Part shown: positions 43,138-53,015 of the stretch, piece after piece
Position numbering within the stretch: position 1 is the stretch's first letter
How the letters are laid out: each line of letters starts with the position of its first letter
Assembly (NCBI GenBank): GCA_023440865.1
Contig: JAEXRM010000117.1
Coordinates: 1-64,000 of the forward strand
Source of the DNA: Bacillota bacterium
GTDB taxonomy: Bacteria > Bacillota > Clostridia > DSM-8532
Direction: 5' to 3'
Length of the DNA stretch: 64,000 bases
Program-made: the position numbers and the translations under genes
The notes under the pieces: model-generated
What the model was told of the DNA's origin: nothing
The model's database searches: none
What the model saw: only the letters and a program-made list of their open reading frames with translations

Positions 43138-44910
43138 ATGCGCAGACGGTTGACCCTGATCTATCTGGCGCTGGTGTTCGTCGTGACGACGGCACTTTCG
43201 CTGTCCGCCTACCACTTCACGATGAACCTGTATCGGCAAGGGGTGCAGGAACGACTGCTCGATGGCGCCGTCCTGATTGGCGATTCGATATTCAGGAGCG
43301 GATTTGAAACAACCCCCGGTTCCATGGACGCGGCCGCGGCGCGGTATGCGGCCCTCATGGCGCTCGAGGCCGACGGCGACGGCAGCGGCGTCCGGGTGAC
43401 GCTGATCCGCAGGGATGGCGTCGTGATCGGGGATTCCAAGGCCGATTCGCGCAGCATGGAAAACCACGCCGGTCGCCCCGAGGTGCTTGCCGCCATCGCC
43501 AACGGTGTCGGCAGCGATGAACGGGCCTCGTCGACGGTCGGGACGTCATTTCTGTATCATGCGCGGTTTTTCCCGGAGCAGGGCATCGTCATCCGCCTGG
43601 CGATTCCGCTGGCGGCCACGCGTGCCATTCTGGGCGGCATCGCGCGCACCTCGCTGCTGGCGATGCTGGTCAGTCTGCTGTCCACCTGGCTGCTCGCCCG
43701 GATCTTCTCCCAATATGTCACCCGGCCTGTCGTGCGGCTGACCCGGCAGATGTCCAGCCTCACGGAAAGCGACTTCAACAACCGGCTGCAGCTGCCGGAT
43801 GATCGCGAACTCGGTGCGTTGACGCAGAATGTCAATGTGATGGCCGAACGGCTCGAACAATCGATCGCCGCACTGGGAGACCGCAACGCGAAGGTGGACA
43901 CCATCATCCGAAGCCTGCAGAACGGTTTGGTGGCCGTTGACCGGAACGCGCGCCTGATCATGGTCAATCCGGTGATGTTCGGGATGTTCGGTCTGCAGGT
44001 GCGGAACGATGTGCTGGGACGCCCGATTGTGGAGGTATTCCGCAACCGGCAGCTGCTGGAGATGATGGAGACCGCCATCAGGGAAAACCGTGCGGAGAAA
44101 AGGGAAATCAACACCTACGAAGGCGGCAAGCGCATCCTCGAGGTGAGCGCCTGTCCCATCCAGCCGATGGACGACGCATCGGAGAACATCGGCGCGCTTG
44201 CCCATGTCGCGGATGTGACCGGCGTGCGAAAGCTGGAGGATATGCGGTCGCAGTTCGTGGCCAACGTCACCCACGAGCTCAAGACACCGCTGACCTCCAT
44301 TCGCGGCTTCGTCGAGACGCTCCGTTCCGGCGCACTCGAGGATGCCGCAGTCGCATCCCGGTTCCTGGACATCATCGATATCGAGGCCGACCGTCTGTCC
44401 ATGCTCATCGACGACACGCTTTCCCTGTCCGAGATCGAGGTCATGAAACAGGATACCGCGCTCATCGAGTTCCCGCTGGCCCCTTTGGCGGAAGAAGTGG
44501 CGCACATGCTTGCCGCCGCGGCAGAAGACCGTGGCGTCACCCTGGCGGTCGAGGTGCGGGCCGATTTCATCCTGCGCGCCAACCGCAACCGCATCAAGCA
44601 ACTGCTGATCAACCTGATGGACAACGCCATCAAGTACAACCGCGAAGGCGGATCCGTCACGGTACGGGCCCGCCGGCGCGAGGACGGGCGTGCGGAGATT
44701 CAGGTGGCGGATACCGGCATCGGCATTCCGGAGGAATACAGGGAGCGCATCTTCGAGCGTTTCTACCGCGTCGATCGGGGGCGGACCCGCTCCACGGGCG
44801 GTACGGGCCTGGGGCTGTCCATTGTCAAGCACATCGCCCAGCTGTATGGCGGCAGTGTGCTGCTCGAGAGTGAAACCGGTGTCGGAAGCACCTTCACCGT
44901 CATCCTGTAG
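43138..44910 (+). CDS. phoR: phosphate sensor histidine kinase PhoR
   Basis: 590 residues. TM1 at 7-28, an extracytoplasmic domain (about 29-160), TM2 at about 168-190, HAMP to about 243, a PAS domain (about 255-360), HisKA with phospho-acceptor H379 in VTHELKTPLTS, and a HATPase domain with LMDNAIKYN (N box), ADTGIGIP, and TGLGLSIVKHIA (G boxes). It is a PhoR/ResE-type kinase, assigned as PhoR by architecture and by the operon containing phoU and phoP. GAAGGG precedes the ATG at 43138. Separated from phoP by three genes. Confidence 0.85.
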   Translation: MRRRLTLIYLALVFVVTTALSLSAYHFTMNLYRQGVQERLLDGAVLIGDSIFRSGFETTPGSMDAAAARYAALMALEADGDGSGVRVTLIRRDGVVIGDSKADSRSMENHAGRPEVLAAIANGVGSDERASSTVGTSFLYHARFFPEQGIVIRLAIPLAATRAILGGIARTSLLAMLVSLLSTWLLARIFSQYVTRPVVRLTRQMSSLTESDFNNRLQLPDDRELGALTQNVNVMAERLEQSIAALGDRNAKVDTIIRSLQNGLVAVDRNARLIMVNPVMFGMFGLQVRNDVLGRPIVEVFRNRQLLEMMETAIRENRAEKREINTYEGGKRILEVSACPIQPMDDASENIGALAHVADVTGVRKLEDMRSQFVANVTHELKTPLTSIRGFVETLRSGALEDAAVASRFLDIIDIEADRLSMLIDDTLSLSEIEVMKQDTALIEFPLAPLAEEVAHMLAAAAEDRGVTLAVEVRADFILRANRNRIKQLLINLMDNAIKYNREGGSVTVRARRREDGRAEIQVADTGIGIPEEYRERIFERFYRVDRGRTRSTGGTGLGLSIVKHIAQLYGGSVLLESETGVGSTFTVIL

Positions 44911-44978
44911 ACGCCGGCCGCGTGTGGTTCGGCATGACAAGGCACAACGGCGGTGACGCCATGTGCGGAGGAGGAGAC

Positions 44979-46289
44979 ATGGGCATTCTGTTTGAACAGG
45001 CCACCATTGTAACGGGAGCGGGCGGCAGTGTCATGACCGGGGGGCATCTGCTCGTCGTGGATGGCCGCATCGCGGCTGTCGGTGCGGGGGATTTCACCGC
45101 CGATGAGCCGGCCGGCACGGTCCACGAGCGCATCGACGCGACCGGCTGCCTGCTGCTGCCGGCCTTCTTCAACACCCATACGCATGCGCCGATGACTCTG
45201 CTGCGCAATTATGCGGACGACATGGACCTGCAGACCTGGCTGTTCACGAAGATTTTCCCGGCGGAGGACCGCCTCGACGGGGACGATATCGCCGCCGGCA
45301 CGCAGCTTGCGATGATGGAGATGCTGGCAGGCGGAACCGCCGGTTTCACTGACATGTACTACTTCTGCGACCGCATGGCGGAAGCGGTCAGCGAGGCCGG
45401 CATGCGGACCCTGCTCACCCGCGGGCTGATGAACGGGGCGGAGGCCGGGCCGTTCGACCAGGATGTGCGGCTCGCCGAAAACCGGGCGCTGTTCAAGCAG
45501 TGGCATGGTGCCGGCGAAGGGCGCATCCGGATCGGGTTCGGGCCGCATGCCGTATACACATGCTCGCCCGCTTACCTGTCCGCTGCCGCGGAGGAGGCGG
45601 ACAGGCTTGGCGCGACGATCCACGTTCACCTCGATGAAACCCGGCGCGAGCACGAGGAATGCCTTGCGCGGCACGGGAAAACCCCGACGGAACTGTGCGA
45701 TGCGGCGGGCCTGTTCCATCGGCCGGCCGTTGCGGCCCACTGCGTGCATGTGACGGAGTCGGACCTTGAGCTGCTGGCGGAACGGCAGGTGACGATCGCC
45801 CACAATCCGCGCAGCAACCTCAAACTGGCCAGCGGCATCGCGCCGGTCGCGCAGGCGCGGCAAAAGGGCATCCGGGTTGCGCTGGGAACCGACGGCGCCT
45901 CGAGCAACAACACGCTGGACCTGTGGGGCGAGATGGGGCTTGCGGCCCTCCTGCACAAAGGGGCCACATACGACCCGCTCGCGGTGGCTGCGGGGGATGC
46001 GCTGTACATGGCGACGCGTGCAGGCGCCGAGGCGATGGGCTTCGGACAGTCCGGCCTGCTGGCGGCCGGCATGGATGCCGACCTCGTGATGGCCGACATG
46101 AGGGGGCCTCACTGGCAGCCCCTGCACAATCCCCTTTCCGCACTCGTCTATTCCGGGCGGGCGTCGGATGTGCGCCTGACGATGGTGGCGGGACGCATCC
46201 TGTTTCGTGACGGCGCATACACCACCATCGATGCGGAGCGCGTGCGGCATGACGTGGCGCGGACCATGGGCAGGGTCTTCGGCGGATGA
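44979..46289 (+). CDS. mtaD: amidohydrolase, SAH/MTA (adenosine-type) deaminase
   Basis: 436-residue zinc amidohydrolase. Metal ligands: HTHAPMT (about 66-72), His in HVHLDETRREHEE (about 210), His in AAHCVHV and Asp in GTDGASSNN. The NTHTHAPMTLLRNYADDMDL and SNNTLDL patterns are those of 5'-methylthioadenosine/S-adenosylhomocysteine deaminases (TrzN/AtzA-related). It deaminates MTA/SAH to the inosyl form in methyl-cycle recycling; the exact substrate is not proven. GAGGAGGAG precedes the ATG at 44979. Last gene of the phosphate/c-di-AMP operon. Confidence 0.85.
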   Translation: MGILFEQATIVTGAGGSVMTGGHLLVVDGRIAAVGAGDFTADEPAGTVHERIDATGCLLLPAFFNTHTHAPMTLLRNYADDMDLQTWLFTKIFPAEDRLDGDDIAAGTQLAMMEMLAGGTAGFTDMYYFCDRMAEAVSEAGMRTLLTRGLMNGAEAGPFDQDVRLAENRALFKQWHGAGEGRIRIGFGPHAVYTCSPAYLSAAAEEADRLGATIHVHLDETRREHEECLARHGKTPTELCDAAGLFHRPAVAAHCVHVTESDLELLAERQVTIAHNPRSNLKLASGIAPVAQARQKGIRVALGTDGASSNNTLDLWGEMGLAALLHKGATYDPLAVAAGDALYMATRAGAEAMGFGQSGLLAAGMDADLVMADMRGPHWQPLHNPLSALVYSGRASDVRLTMVAGRILFRDGAYTTIDAERVRHDVARTMGRVFGG

Positions 46290-46400
46290 ATGCTGTCGCA
46301 CCCCTGCGGTGCCATCCGCATCGCACCTTCGTTCAAGCGTGCACGGCAGCGCGTGAAGCTGTCACCTTCATGGCGTTTCCACATGTCAAGGGCTGTGCGA

Positions 46401-48209
46401 TCACGCGTCTGCCTTTGGTTCCCGCGGCACGACGTTCGCCGTGCGGTAGTTCACGTAGATGACCATGCCCGGTTTGCCGCCCGCCGGTTTGCGGACATTG
46501 CGCACCGCGGTGTAGTCCACCTCCGCCTTGGTAGCCTGACGCGCCTTGGAAAACCAGGCCGCATAGGCGGCGGCCTCCTCGACGGTCGCATCCGGAACCG
46601 GTTTTCCGGCAGTCCGGATCACGACGTGCGAACCCGAGAAGTGCTTGATGTGGAACCACAGGTCTTCGGCCCGGGCCAGCTTGAGCGTCAGACGGTCGTT
46701 TTGGCGGTTGTTGCGGCCGATGAAGATCTCGAAGCCATCCTGTGACAGGATGCGCAGGGGTTCGGCCGGCGGCGGGCTGCCGGCTGTTCCGGCGGACTTG
46801 GGCCGATTCGCTCCGCCCTTGACCTTCCCCCCTTTTCCGCCTTTCCCGTTCTTCACCGCAGGCGGTTTGAGGTAACCGGAGGCGATCATTTCGTCACGGA
46901 TTTCCTGGAAATCGGACGGAAGCGTTGCGTTCTCGATGGCGTACAGCAGGCTCTCGAGATAGGCAGCCTCCCCGTTGAGCCCCTCAAACTGGCTTTCCGC
47001 ATACCGGCAGGCCGCCTTGGCCTTCTGGTACCGCCGGAAATAACGCTGGGCGTTCCGTTGCGGGGACAGCGACGGGTCAAGCGGGATGACCGCCATTTCT
47101 CCGGTCTCGGCATACCAGTCGAGCACGGTGGCCGACGCCATGCCTTCGGAGAGAGCGTGGATGTTCGAGGTCAGCAGCTCTCCGTACCGCATCCACCGCT
47201 CATAACCGGCATGCTCGTCGAGCGTCGCCTGTTGGACGGCCAGGCGCCTGTGAACCTTCTCCAGGTTGCCCGAGACGGTTTTCGCAAGCTCCGCCCGGCG
47301 GGTCGCAAGCCGAGCCGAACGGTCGCGCTCGCCGTAATAGGCATCCATGGCGGCGCCGAGCGTTGCTTGCGCTGTCGGTGCACCGGATTCGGTCAGCGGC
47401 CATGCGTGGTAGTCCGCCGTACGGCCGGTGAAGGGGTCGGATACGGTGCAGGGGGCGAAATCGCCCCGCTCCAGGCGGGCGGCATATGCCGCCAGCTGGC
47501 CGGACAGCAGTTCGAGCTCTGCCGCGCCGAGCGACGAGGCAGCCCGGTCACCGTCGATCCGCGCCTGATGGCAGATTTCGCGGCACAGCACGGGGGAGAA
47601 GCCGCGCAGGCGGTCAAGCAGCACGCCGCTGAGTTTCTTGCCCGATTCGGCCGCTGTCCGGACAACCTGCGCCGGCGTGTCGGGGCGCGAGGGATCGAGC
47701 TTGTCCTGGGCGGGAGGCAGGCAGTAGGGCCTCGCCGGCAGGATCTCGCGCACCCGGCTGATGTCCTCGTCCACGTGGCGTGCGGCATCGAGGATGATGT
47801 CGTCGCGGTTGAGCAGGATGATGTTGCTGTGCCTGCCCATGACCTCGACCACCAGCTTCTTGAGGCTGCGGTCGCCCAGTTCGTCCTCTGTTTCGATTTC
47901 GATGATCAGGATGCGCTCGAAGCCGGGGCAGGCGATGCGCCGGATGATGCCGCCGGAGATGTGCTTGCGCAGCAGCATGCAGAACATGGGCGGGGCGGCC
48001 GGATTCTCCGGCGCCTCCTGCTGCGTCAGCTGCAGGCGCGCGTCCGCGCCGCCGCAGCAGGCCAGCAGCCGGTGGTTCCCGCCGCCGGCCCGCACGCCGA
48101 TCAGCACGGTTTCGCGGGTGGGCATCGTGATCTTGCCGATGCGCCCCCCGGCGAGGGTGTTGTTGAGTTCCAGCGCCGCAGCGTGTGCGACGATTCCATC
48201 GAATGGCAT
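46401..48209 (-). CDS. rqcH: RqcH/NFACT ribosome quality-control protein
   Basis: 602 residues, formerly annotated as fibronectin-binding FbpA. NFACT-N domain (residues 1 to about 180, MPFDGIVAHAAALELNNTL, GGRIGKI), helix-hairpin-helix and coiled-coil middle (about 280-440), then the NFACT-R domain with ILSQDGFEIFIGRNNRQND and LWFHIKHFSGSHVVIR. RqcH adds poly-alanine tails to stalled nascent chains on 50S subunits. A Gly/Lys linker (KNGKGGKGGKVKGG) precedes NFACT-R. Minus strand, convergent with mtaD. Confidence 0.93.
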   Translation of the reverse strand: MPFDGIVAHAAALELNNTLAGGRIGKITMPTRETVLIGVRAGGGNHRLLACCGGADARLQLTQQEAPENPAAPPMFCMLLRKHISGGIIRRIACPGFERILIIEIETEDELGDRSLKKLVVEVMGRHSNIILLNRDDIILDAARHVDEDISRVREILPARPYCLPPAQDKLDPSRPDTPAQVVRTAAESGKKLSGVLLDRLRGFSPVLCREICHQARIDGDRAASSLGAAELELLSGQLAAYAARLERGDFAPCTVSDPFTGRTADYHAWPLTESGAPTAQATLGAAMDAYYGERDRSARLATRRAELAKTVSGNLEKVHRRLAVQQATLDEHAGYERWMRYGELLTSNIHALSEGMASATVLDWYAETGEMAVIPLDPSLSPQRNAQRYFRRYQKAKAACRYAESQFEGLNGEAAYLESLLYAIENATLPSDFQEIRDEMIASGYLKPPAVKNGKGGKGGKVKGGANRPKSAGTAGSPPPAEPLRILSQDGFEIFIGRNNRQNDRLTLKLARAEDLWFHIKHFSGSHVVIRTAGKPVPDATVEEAAAYAAWFSKARQATKAEVDYTAVRNVRKPAGGKPGMVIYVNYRTANVVPREPKADA

Positions 48210-48227
48210 GATGGTCCCGCTTTCCTG

Positions 48228-50456
48228 TCACCCCGCGGTCGTGGGTTCCGCCGACAGGGCTTCCTGCGGGGCATGCGGGGGCATGGGTTCATTGTAGCGG
48301 CCCCGTTCCATCGCGTCAAACCGCTCTTCGGTTCCCACAAGTTCATGCGCGGGCCTTGTCGACGGTCCACACGCATCCTGATGCGGGGAAAGGCGGCGCA
48401 CATCGGCAAGCAGCAGGGTGGAGAGCGTTTCGAGCGAGGCCGAGCAGGAGGCGGCCTGTGCCATCGCACCGTCAAGCGCATCGAACCGCGCATGCAGCTC
48501 GCGTGCCTCCTCCGCGATGGAAATCGCCGTTTGGCTGATATGCGCCGCATTCAGGGATACCTCATCCTTGTGGCTGTCCATGGCCGAGACGGCGGAGACC
48601 ACGCTGTCAAGCGCCGCGGAGATGCTGTCCATCTGATCGACGATGCCAAGGAAGATCCTGCGGGATGTCTCGGAGAGCGCATGATGTCCGGATGCGACTG
48701 CCTCGACCCGGGCGACGCGTTCGGCCGTGTCTGTGGCGTATTGTTGTATGCTGCCGATGAGTCCGTCGATTTCCCGGCTTTCCGCTGCGGATCGATCTGA
48801 CAGATCACGGATTTCGGCGGCCACCACGGCGAAGCCAAGCCCGTATTCCCCGGCCCGCGCGGCTTCGATGGAGGCGTTCAGCGCCAGCAGGTTCGTGTTC
48901 GAGGCAATGCCGGCCAGGGTGCGGGTGATCTGGCGCATGCGTCCGACTTCCGCGTGCAGGGCGGACATGGCGCCGCGGGCGGCGCCGGCATAGTCAAGGT
49001 TGTGCAGGGATTCGTCCCGCAGGCGGTCCATCTGGGATTCGCCCCGGCGCATGTCGGTTCGGATCTCTCCGATGGCAGCGCCGATGTGCTCGATTGAGAC
49101 ACGGATGTCGTCGATGCGTTCACGCATGGCCTGCATGCTCCGACTGACATGCAGTGTGTCGGCTGCCTGCGAACCGGCGCCGTCGGAGAGCTCTGCCAGG
49201 CAGGCCAGGCATTGTGCCGTCTCTTCCCTGACCTGGACGACCATGCCGGACAACTGCTCCGATGAAGAAGACAACGTCATTCCCGCGCCCTGCAGGCGAT
49301 GCATGAGCGAGGAGAGCCTCGCCGTCATGTTGTGGAAACCGTCCCGGATTGCATCCAGTTCGTTTGCGGCCCTGTCGTGGATGCGATGGGACAGGTCGCC
49401 GTTTCCGGCGGCCGTGAAGGCGTCGCTGAGTTGGCGGATCGGACGGGTGATCGTGCCTGCAAACCGGCTGGAGAAGACAATGGCGGCGGCGGCAAGCAAC
49501 ACGGACAGGGCCAGCAGGAACATGCGGTATGCGCGGGTTTCCGCCAGGAATGCCCGCATGGGCATGTCGACCGATATGAGCCAGCCGGTGGATGGCATGG
49601 CGCGCACCGCAACCGCATGCGGTCCGTCGTCGTCCTCGAGTTGGGCGGGTGTTCCGGCGAACGTGCCTTCCGGAGGAAGGCGCATGCCTGAAAGGACTTC
49701 CGGACGCCATCGCGCTGGCATCAGGATCGGATCATCCACGCCGCCGAACAGGCACACCCCGGATGCATCCGTCACGAGGATGCGGTCCCCGCCTTGTTGC
49801 ATCATCGCCGAAAGGGGAGCGGTGAATGCTTCGAGATCGAACAGGACGGTAAGGCTTCCCTGGTATCCGGTCAGGCTCCAAAGCGGCATCGTGACCGGCA
49901 GCACCGCCCTCCCCGTGGCAGGCGAGATGCGGGCCGAACCCGGTAGGATCCCCTTGTCGCGCCGCATCAGGGTGATGGTGGCACTGTCGGGGATGCCGGC
50001 ATCCCGGTATGCGCTCTCGTGGTGTGAGCCATCGGCCACCATGCCGCCATCCGCCTTTGAGAGCATCACGGTTTCATAGAGACTGCCGGACTGTCCGACC
50101 GCGTTCTTGAGCGTCGTCTCGATGGACTTGAGCCGGCTGGCGTCCATTGCGGTCTTTCCCTGGTTGGCCATCTCCAGCACGACGAACAGGTCGGACTGGG
50201 AGCCCAGCAACCCGAGTTGGTCAGCCGCGCCCTTCATCTGCAGGGTCATCACGTCGCGGGCCCGCTCCGATTGGCTGACCAGTCCGGAGACTTTCTGCCC
50301 AGTCAGTTGCGTGAGTGTGCGGTTCCCCATTGCGACTGCGGATAGTGCCAGGGGGATCAGCGAAGCGATCAGGAAAGAGGACATGAGTCTGAAGCGGAGC
50401 GAGTTGTGTGGCTTGGGACGAACTGTGGCAGCCGTGGGGGCATTGTGTCTGTCCAT
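48228..50456 (-). CDS. methyl-accepting chemotaxis protein
   Basis: 742-residue membrane chemoreceptor. TM1 at about 27-46, a long extracytoplasmic sensor region (about 47-320, dCache-like by size and pattern), TM2 at about 323-343, HAMP (about 344-400) and a C-terminal signalling hairpin with the conserved tip IASNTNLLALNASIEAARAGE. No C-terminal CheR pentapeptide is seen. The ATG at 50456 follows GGAAAGGAC. It is divergent from pstS and shares its PHO-boxed intergenic region, so phosphate-responsive expression is possible; the ligand is unknown. Confidence 0.9.
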   Translation of the reverse strand: MDRHNAPTAATVRPKPHNSLRFRLMSSFLIASLIPLALSAVAMGNRTLTQLTGQKVSGLVSQSERARDVMTLQMKGAADQLGLLGSQSDLFVVLEMANQGKTAMDASRLKSIETTLKNAVGQSGSLYETVMLSKADGGMVADGSHHESAYRDAGIPDSATITLMRRDKGILPGSARISPATGRAVLPVTMPLWSLTGYQGSLTVLFDLEAFTAPLSAMMQQGGDRILVTDASGVCLFGGVDDPILMPARWRPEVLSGMRLPPEGTFAGTPAQLEDDDGPHAVAVRAMPSTGWLISVDMPMRAFLAETRAYRMFLLALSVLLAAAAIVFSSRFAGTITRPIRQLSDAFTAAGNGDLSHRIHDRAANELDAIRDGFHNMTARLSSLMHRLQGAGMTLSSSSEQLSGMVVQVREETAQCLACLAELSDGAGSQAADTLHVSRSMQAMRERIDDIRVSIEHIGAAIGEIRTDMRRGESQMDRLRDESLHNLDYAGAARGAMSALHAEVGRMRQITRTLAGIASNTNLLALNASIEAARAGEYGLGFAVVAAEIRDLSDRSAAESREIDGLIGSIQQYATDTAERVARVEAVASGHHALSETSRRIFLGIVDQMDSISAALDSVVSAVSAMDSHKDEVSLNAAHISQTAISIAEEARELHARFDALDGAMAQAASCSASLETLSTLLLADVRRLSPHQDACGPSTRPAHELVGTEERFDAMERGRYNEPMPPHAPQEALSAEPTTAG

Positions 50457-50617
50457 GCGCTGTCCTTTCCGTGATGCGGATGACCGTGGTTGCAACCGCC
50501 CTTTCCTCCGGTGCGGTACCGGCCGCCTCCCGGTGTCCTGCTGCTTGCCGCCGGTGACCGGAAAGGAGTGGCTTGCCGGGTATGGCATGAAGATACCAGA
50601 TGGACACTGGCGGCATG

Positions 50618-50701
50618 TTGACGGCAGGTTAAGCCTGTGTTGGATCCGTTGATCCCTCCGTCCGGTGTGTGATTAACATTCAATTAACATCCGCCCAATA
50701 T
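50618..50701 (+). promoter_or_regulatory. PHO boxes and promoter of pstSCAB2
   Basis: Two perfect TTAACA hexamers (50673-50678 and 50684-50689) are separated by 5 bp; a second, weaker pair TTGACG-N5-TTAAGC (50618-50634) is exactly 44 bp (four 11-bp turns) upstream. CAATAT at 50696-50701 is a -10 candidate. This lies in the 423-bp divergent gap between the chemoreceptor and pstS. The rest of the gap, up to pstS at 50880, is an untranslated leader with no clear structure. Confidence 0.85.
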
Positions 50702-50879
50702 GGCCTTCGCATTCGGGGGGTACGATGAGTGTGCGGAACGAGCCGCGGTCCGGTCGATGACCGGCACGCGACGGATCCGACGTTTTGGACTCCGACATGG
50801 GACATCCCGGTCAGGACGATGGAGCACCGCAAGCGTGCGCAGGATGCGCAGACGCAAACGGACAAAAAGGAGAAGACGC

Positions 50880-51866
50880 ATGAAGATCAGAAGAATCGCC
50901 TCAATGCTCGTGATGACCGCCCTGCTTGCGACAACGGCCGCAGCCTGCGGCACAACGCCCGCCGCGAATGGCACCGCTTCCGGCGAGGCATCGGTCTCCG
51001 CATCAACCGGGGCTTCCACCGCCGCAACGGAAAAGCTGTCCGGCGAGATCCGCATTGATGGTTCATCCACCGTGTTCCCCATCACCGAGGCCGTTGCGGA
51101 GGAATTCCTCGCCGTTCATCCCGATGTCAAGGTTCCGGTCGGCGTATCCGGCACCGGCGGCGGCTTCAAGAAATTCATCGCCAAGGAGATCGACATCAAC
51201 GACGCGTCCCGCAAGATCAAGGATGAGGAAGCGGCATCCGCACAGGAAGCCGGCATCGCATACACCGCCATCGAGGTGGCCTACGACGGCCTGTCGATCG
51301 TGGTCAACAAGGAGAACACCTGGGCCACCAGCATGACGCTGGACGAGCTGAAGAAGCTGTGGGCGCCCGACAGCACGATCAGGACCTGGAAGGAGCTCCG
51401 CGCCGAGTGGCCGGATGAGGCCATCAAGCTGTACGCTCCCGGTACCGATTCCGGCACATTCGACTACTTCACCGAAGCGGTCAACGGCAAGAGTGGTGCC
51501 ATCCGCGCCGACTTCGTGGCCAGCGAGGATGACAACGTGCTGGTGCAGGGCGTCGCCGGCGACAAGAACGCCATCGCCTTCTTCGGCTTCGCCTACTACG
51601 AGGAGAACATGGACAAGCTGCAGGTCGTGTCCATCGACTCCGGCAAGGGTGCGGTCACCCCGACTTTCGACACCATCAAGGACGGAACCTACTCGCCGCT
51701 GTCACGTCCCCTGTACCTGTATGTGAACAACGAGGCGCTGACCCGTCCCGAGGTGAAGGCGTTCCTGGCCTTCTATCTGGAGACGGCGCCCGAACTGGTC
51801 AGGGAAGTCGGCTATGTGGCCCTTCCCGCCGAGAAATACGCGGAAGGACTTTCCCTGGTGAAATGA
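50880..51866 (+). CDS. pstS: phosphate-binding lipoprotein PstS
   Basis: 328 residues. Lipoprotein signal with the Cys at about 23 (TAAACG), a Ser/Thr/Ala linker, then the phosphate-binding fold with IDGSSTVFPIT (phosphate-contacting Ser/Thr loop), SGTGGGFKKF and APGTDSGTFDYF. Anchored outside the membrane, it hands phosphate to PstCA. AAAAAGGAG precedes the ATG at 50880. First gene of a PHO-boxed operon; a hairpin after its stop may raise its level relative to pstC. Confidence 0.95.
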   Translation: MKIRRIASMLVMTALLATTAAACGTTPAANGTASGEASVSASTGASTAATEKLSGEIRIDGSSTVFPITEAVAEEFLAVHPDVKVPVGVSGTGGGFKKFIAKEIDINDASRKIKDEEAASAQEAGIAYTAIEVAYDGLSIVVNKENTWATSMTLDELKKLWAPDSTIRTWKELRAEWPDEAIKLYAPGTDSGTFDYFTEAVNGKSGAIRADFVASEDDNVLVQGVAGDKNAIAFFGFAYYEENMDKLQVVSIDSGKGAVTPTFDTIKDGTYSPLSRPLYLYVNNEALTRPEVKAFLAFYLETAPELVREVGYVALPAEKYAEGLSLVK

Positions 51867-51886
51867 TGCGGCCACTCATCCCTGAT

Positions 51887-51917
51887 GGGGCACTCCGGAG
51901 TCAACTCCGGGGTGCCC
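51887..51917 (+). terminator. hairpin between pstS and pstC
   Basis: GGGCACTCCGGAG (51888-51900), loop TCAA, CTCCGGGGTGCCC (51905-51917): a long stem without a T-run. It may act as an mRNA 3' stabiliser or partial attenuator rather than a full terminator, since pstC follows. Confidence 0.65.
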
Positions 51918-52032
51918 GTACCCGTTTCCACGGCAAATCGCCCGGGAACAGGGACGCCGGCGTGCTGTATGCAAGCTGCCGGCGATGTGGACGGCAACCT
52001 GACATGCGGCCGGCTGACTGCAGCGAAGAAGG

Positions 52033-52968
52033 ATGGCAAGACCGATGGAAGTGAAAAGCCCGCAACAGGCACTCAGACAACCGGACGGCGCGGCGCGGCT
52101 GCGGGAGACCCTCATCCGATGGGTTCTGCTGGCATGCGCCTCCATCTCGATCATCACGACGGTCGCCGTGGTGTTCACCCTGTTTGAAGAGTCCTTCGCC
52201 TTTTTCCGCGAAGTGTCGGTCATCGAGTTCCTGACGGGTACGAAATGGACACCGACACTCGTTCCCAGGCACTTCGGCATCCTGCCGCTGCTGTCGGGCA
52301 CATTGATGATCGCGCTGGCATCGAGCCTGATCTCGATTCCTTTCGGCCTTGGCAGTGCCGTATATCTGAGCGAGTACGCGCCGAAAAAGGTGCGTCGCGT
52401 GCTCAAGCCCATCCTGGAGATCCTCGCGGGCATTCCCTCGATTGTGTTCGGCTTCTTCGCGCTGACCTTCATCACCCCGATCCTGCAGCGCCTGCTCCCG
52501 GCCACCCAGATCTTCAACGCCCTGAGTGCCGGCATCGCGGTCGGCATCATGACCATTCCGCTGGTCGCTTCGGTATCGGAGGATGCCATGGCTGCCGTTC
52601 CCGATTCCATGCGCAACGGAGCTTTCGCCCTCGGCGCGACGCGAATGGAGGTGACCACGGGCATCGTCATTCCCGCGGCGATCTCTGGCATCGGGGCTTC
52701 CTTCATCCTCGCCATCTCGCGCGCCATCGGAGAAACCATGATCGTGGCCATCGCGGCAGGGCAGAGTCCGGTCCTCACGCTCAATCCGCTGCAGAGCATC
52801 CAGACGATGACCGGATTCATGGTCAATCTCAGTCTCGGAGACATCCAGCAGGGGACCATCGAGTACAAGACCGTGTTCGCCGTCGGCAGCCTGCTGTTTC
52901 TGATGACCTTTGCGATGAACCTGCTGGCGCGTTCGATCATCCGGCGCTACAAGCTTTCACAGAAATGA
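52033..52968 (+). CDS. pstC: phosphate ABC transporter permease PstC
   Basis: 311 residues with six transmembrane segments (first at about 27-50). The permease EAA-like loop includes DAMAAVPDSMRNGAFALGAT, and GIPSIVFGFFALTF is typical of PstC. Together with PstA it forms the phosphate channel. Start is uncertain: ATGs at 52033 and 52045 are in frame and a GAAGAAGGA site is close to both. Shares the operon with pstS, pstA and pstB2. Confidence 0.92.
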   Translation: MARPMEVKSPQQALRQPDGAARLRETLIRWVLLACASISIITTVAVVFTLFEESFAFFREVSVIEFLTGTKWTPTLVPRHFGILPLLSGTLMIALASSLISIPFGLGSAVYLSEYAPKKVRRVLKPILEILAGIPSIVFGFFALTFITPILQRLLPATQIFNALSAGIAVGIMTIPLVASVSEDAMAAVPDSMRNGAFALGATRMEVTTGIVIPAAISGIGASFILAISRAIGETMIVAIAAGQSPVLTLNPLQSIQTMTGFMVNLSLGDIQQGTIEYKTVFAVGSLLFLMTFAMNLLARSIIRRYKLSQK

Positions 52969-53015
52969 CACCCGCGTGACGGAACGGGACGGAGCGCGCA
53001 CAAGGAGTGACCAAC

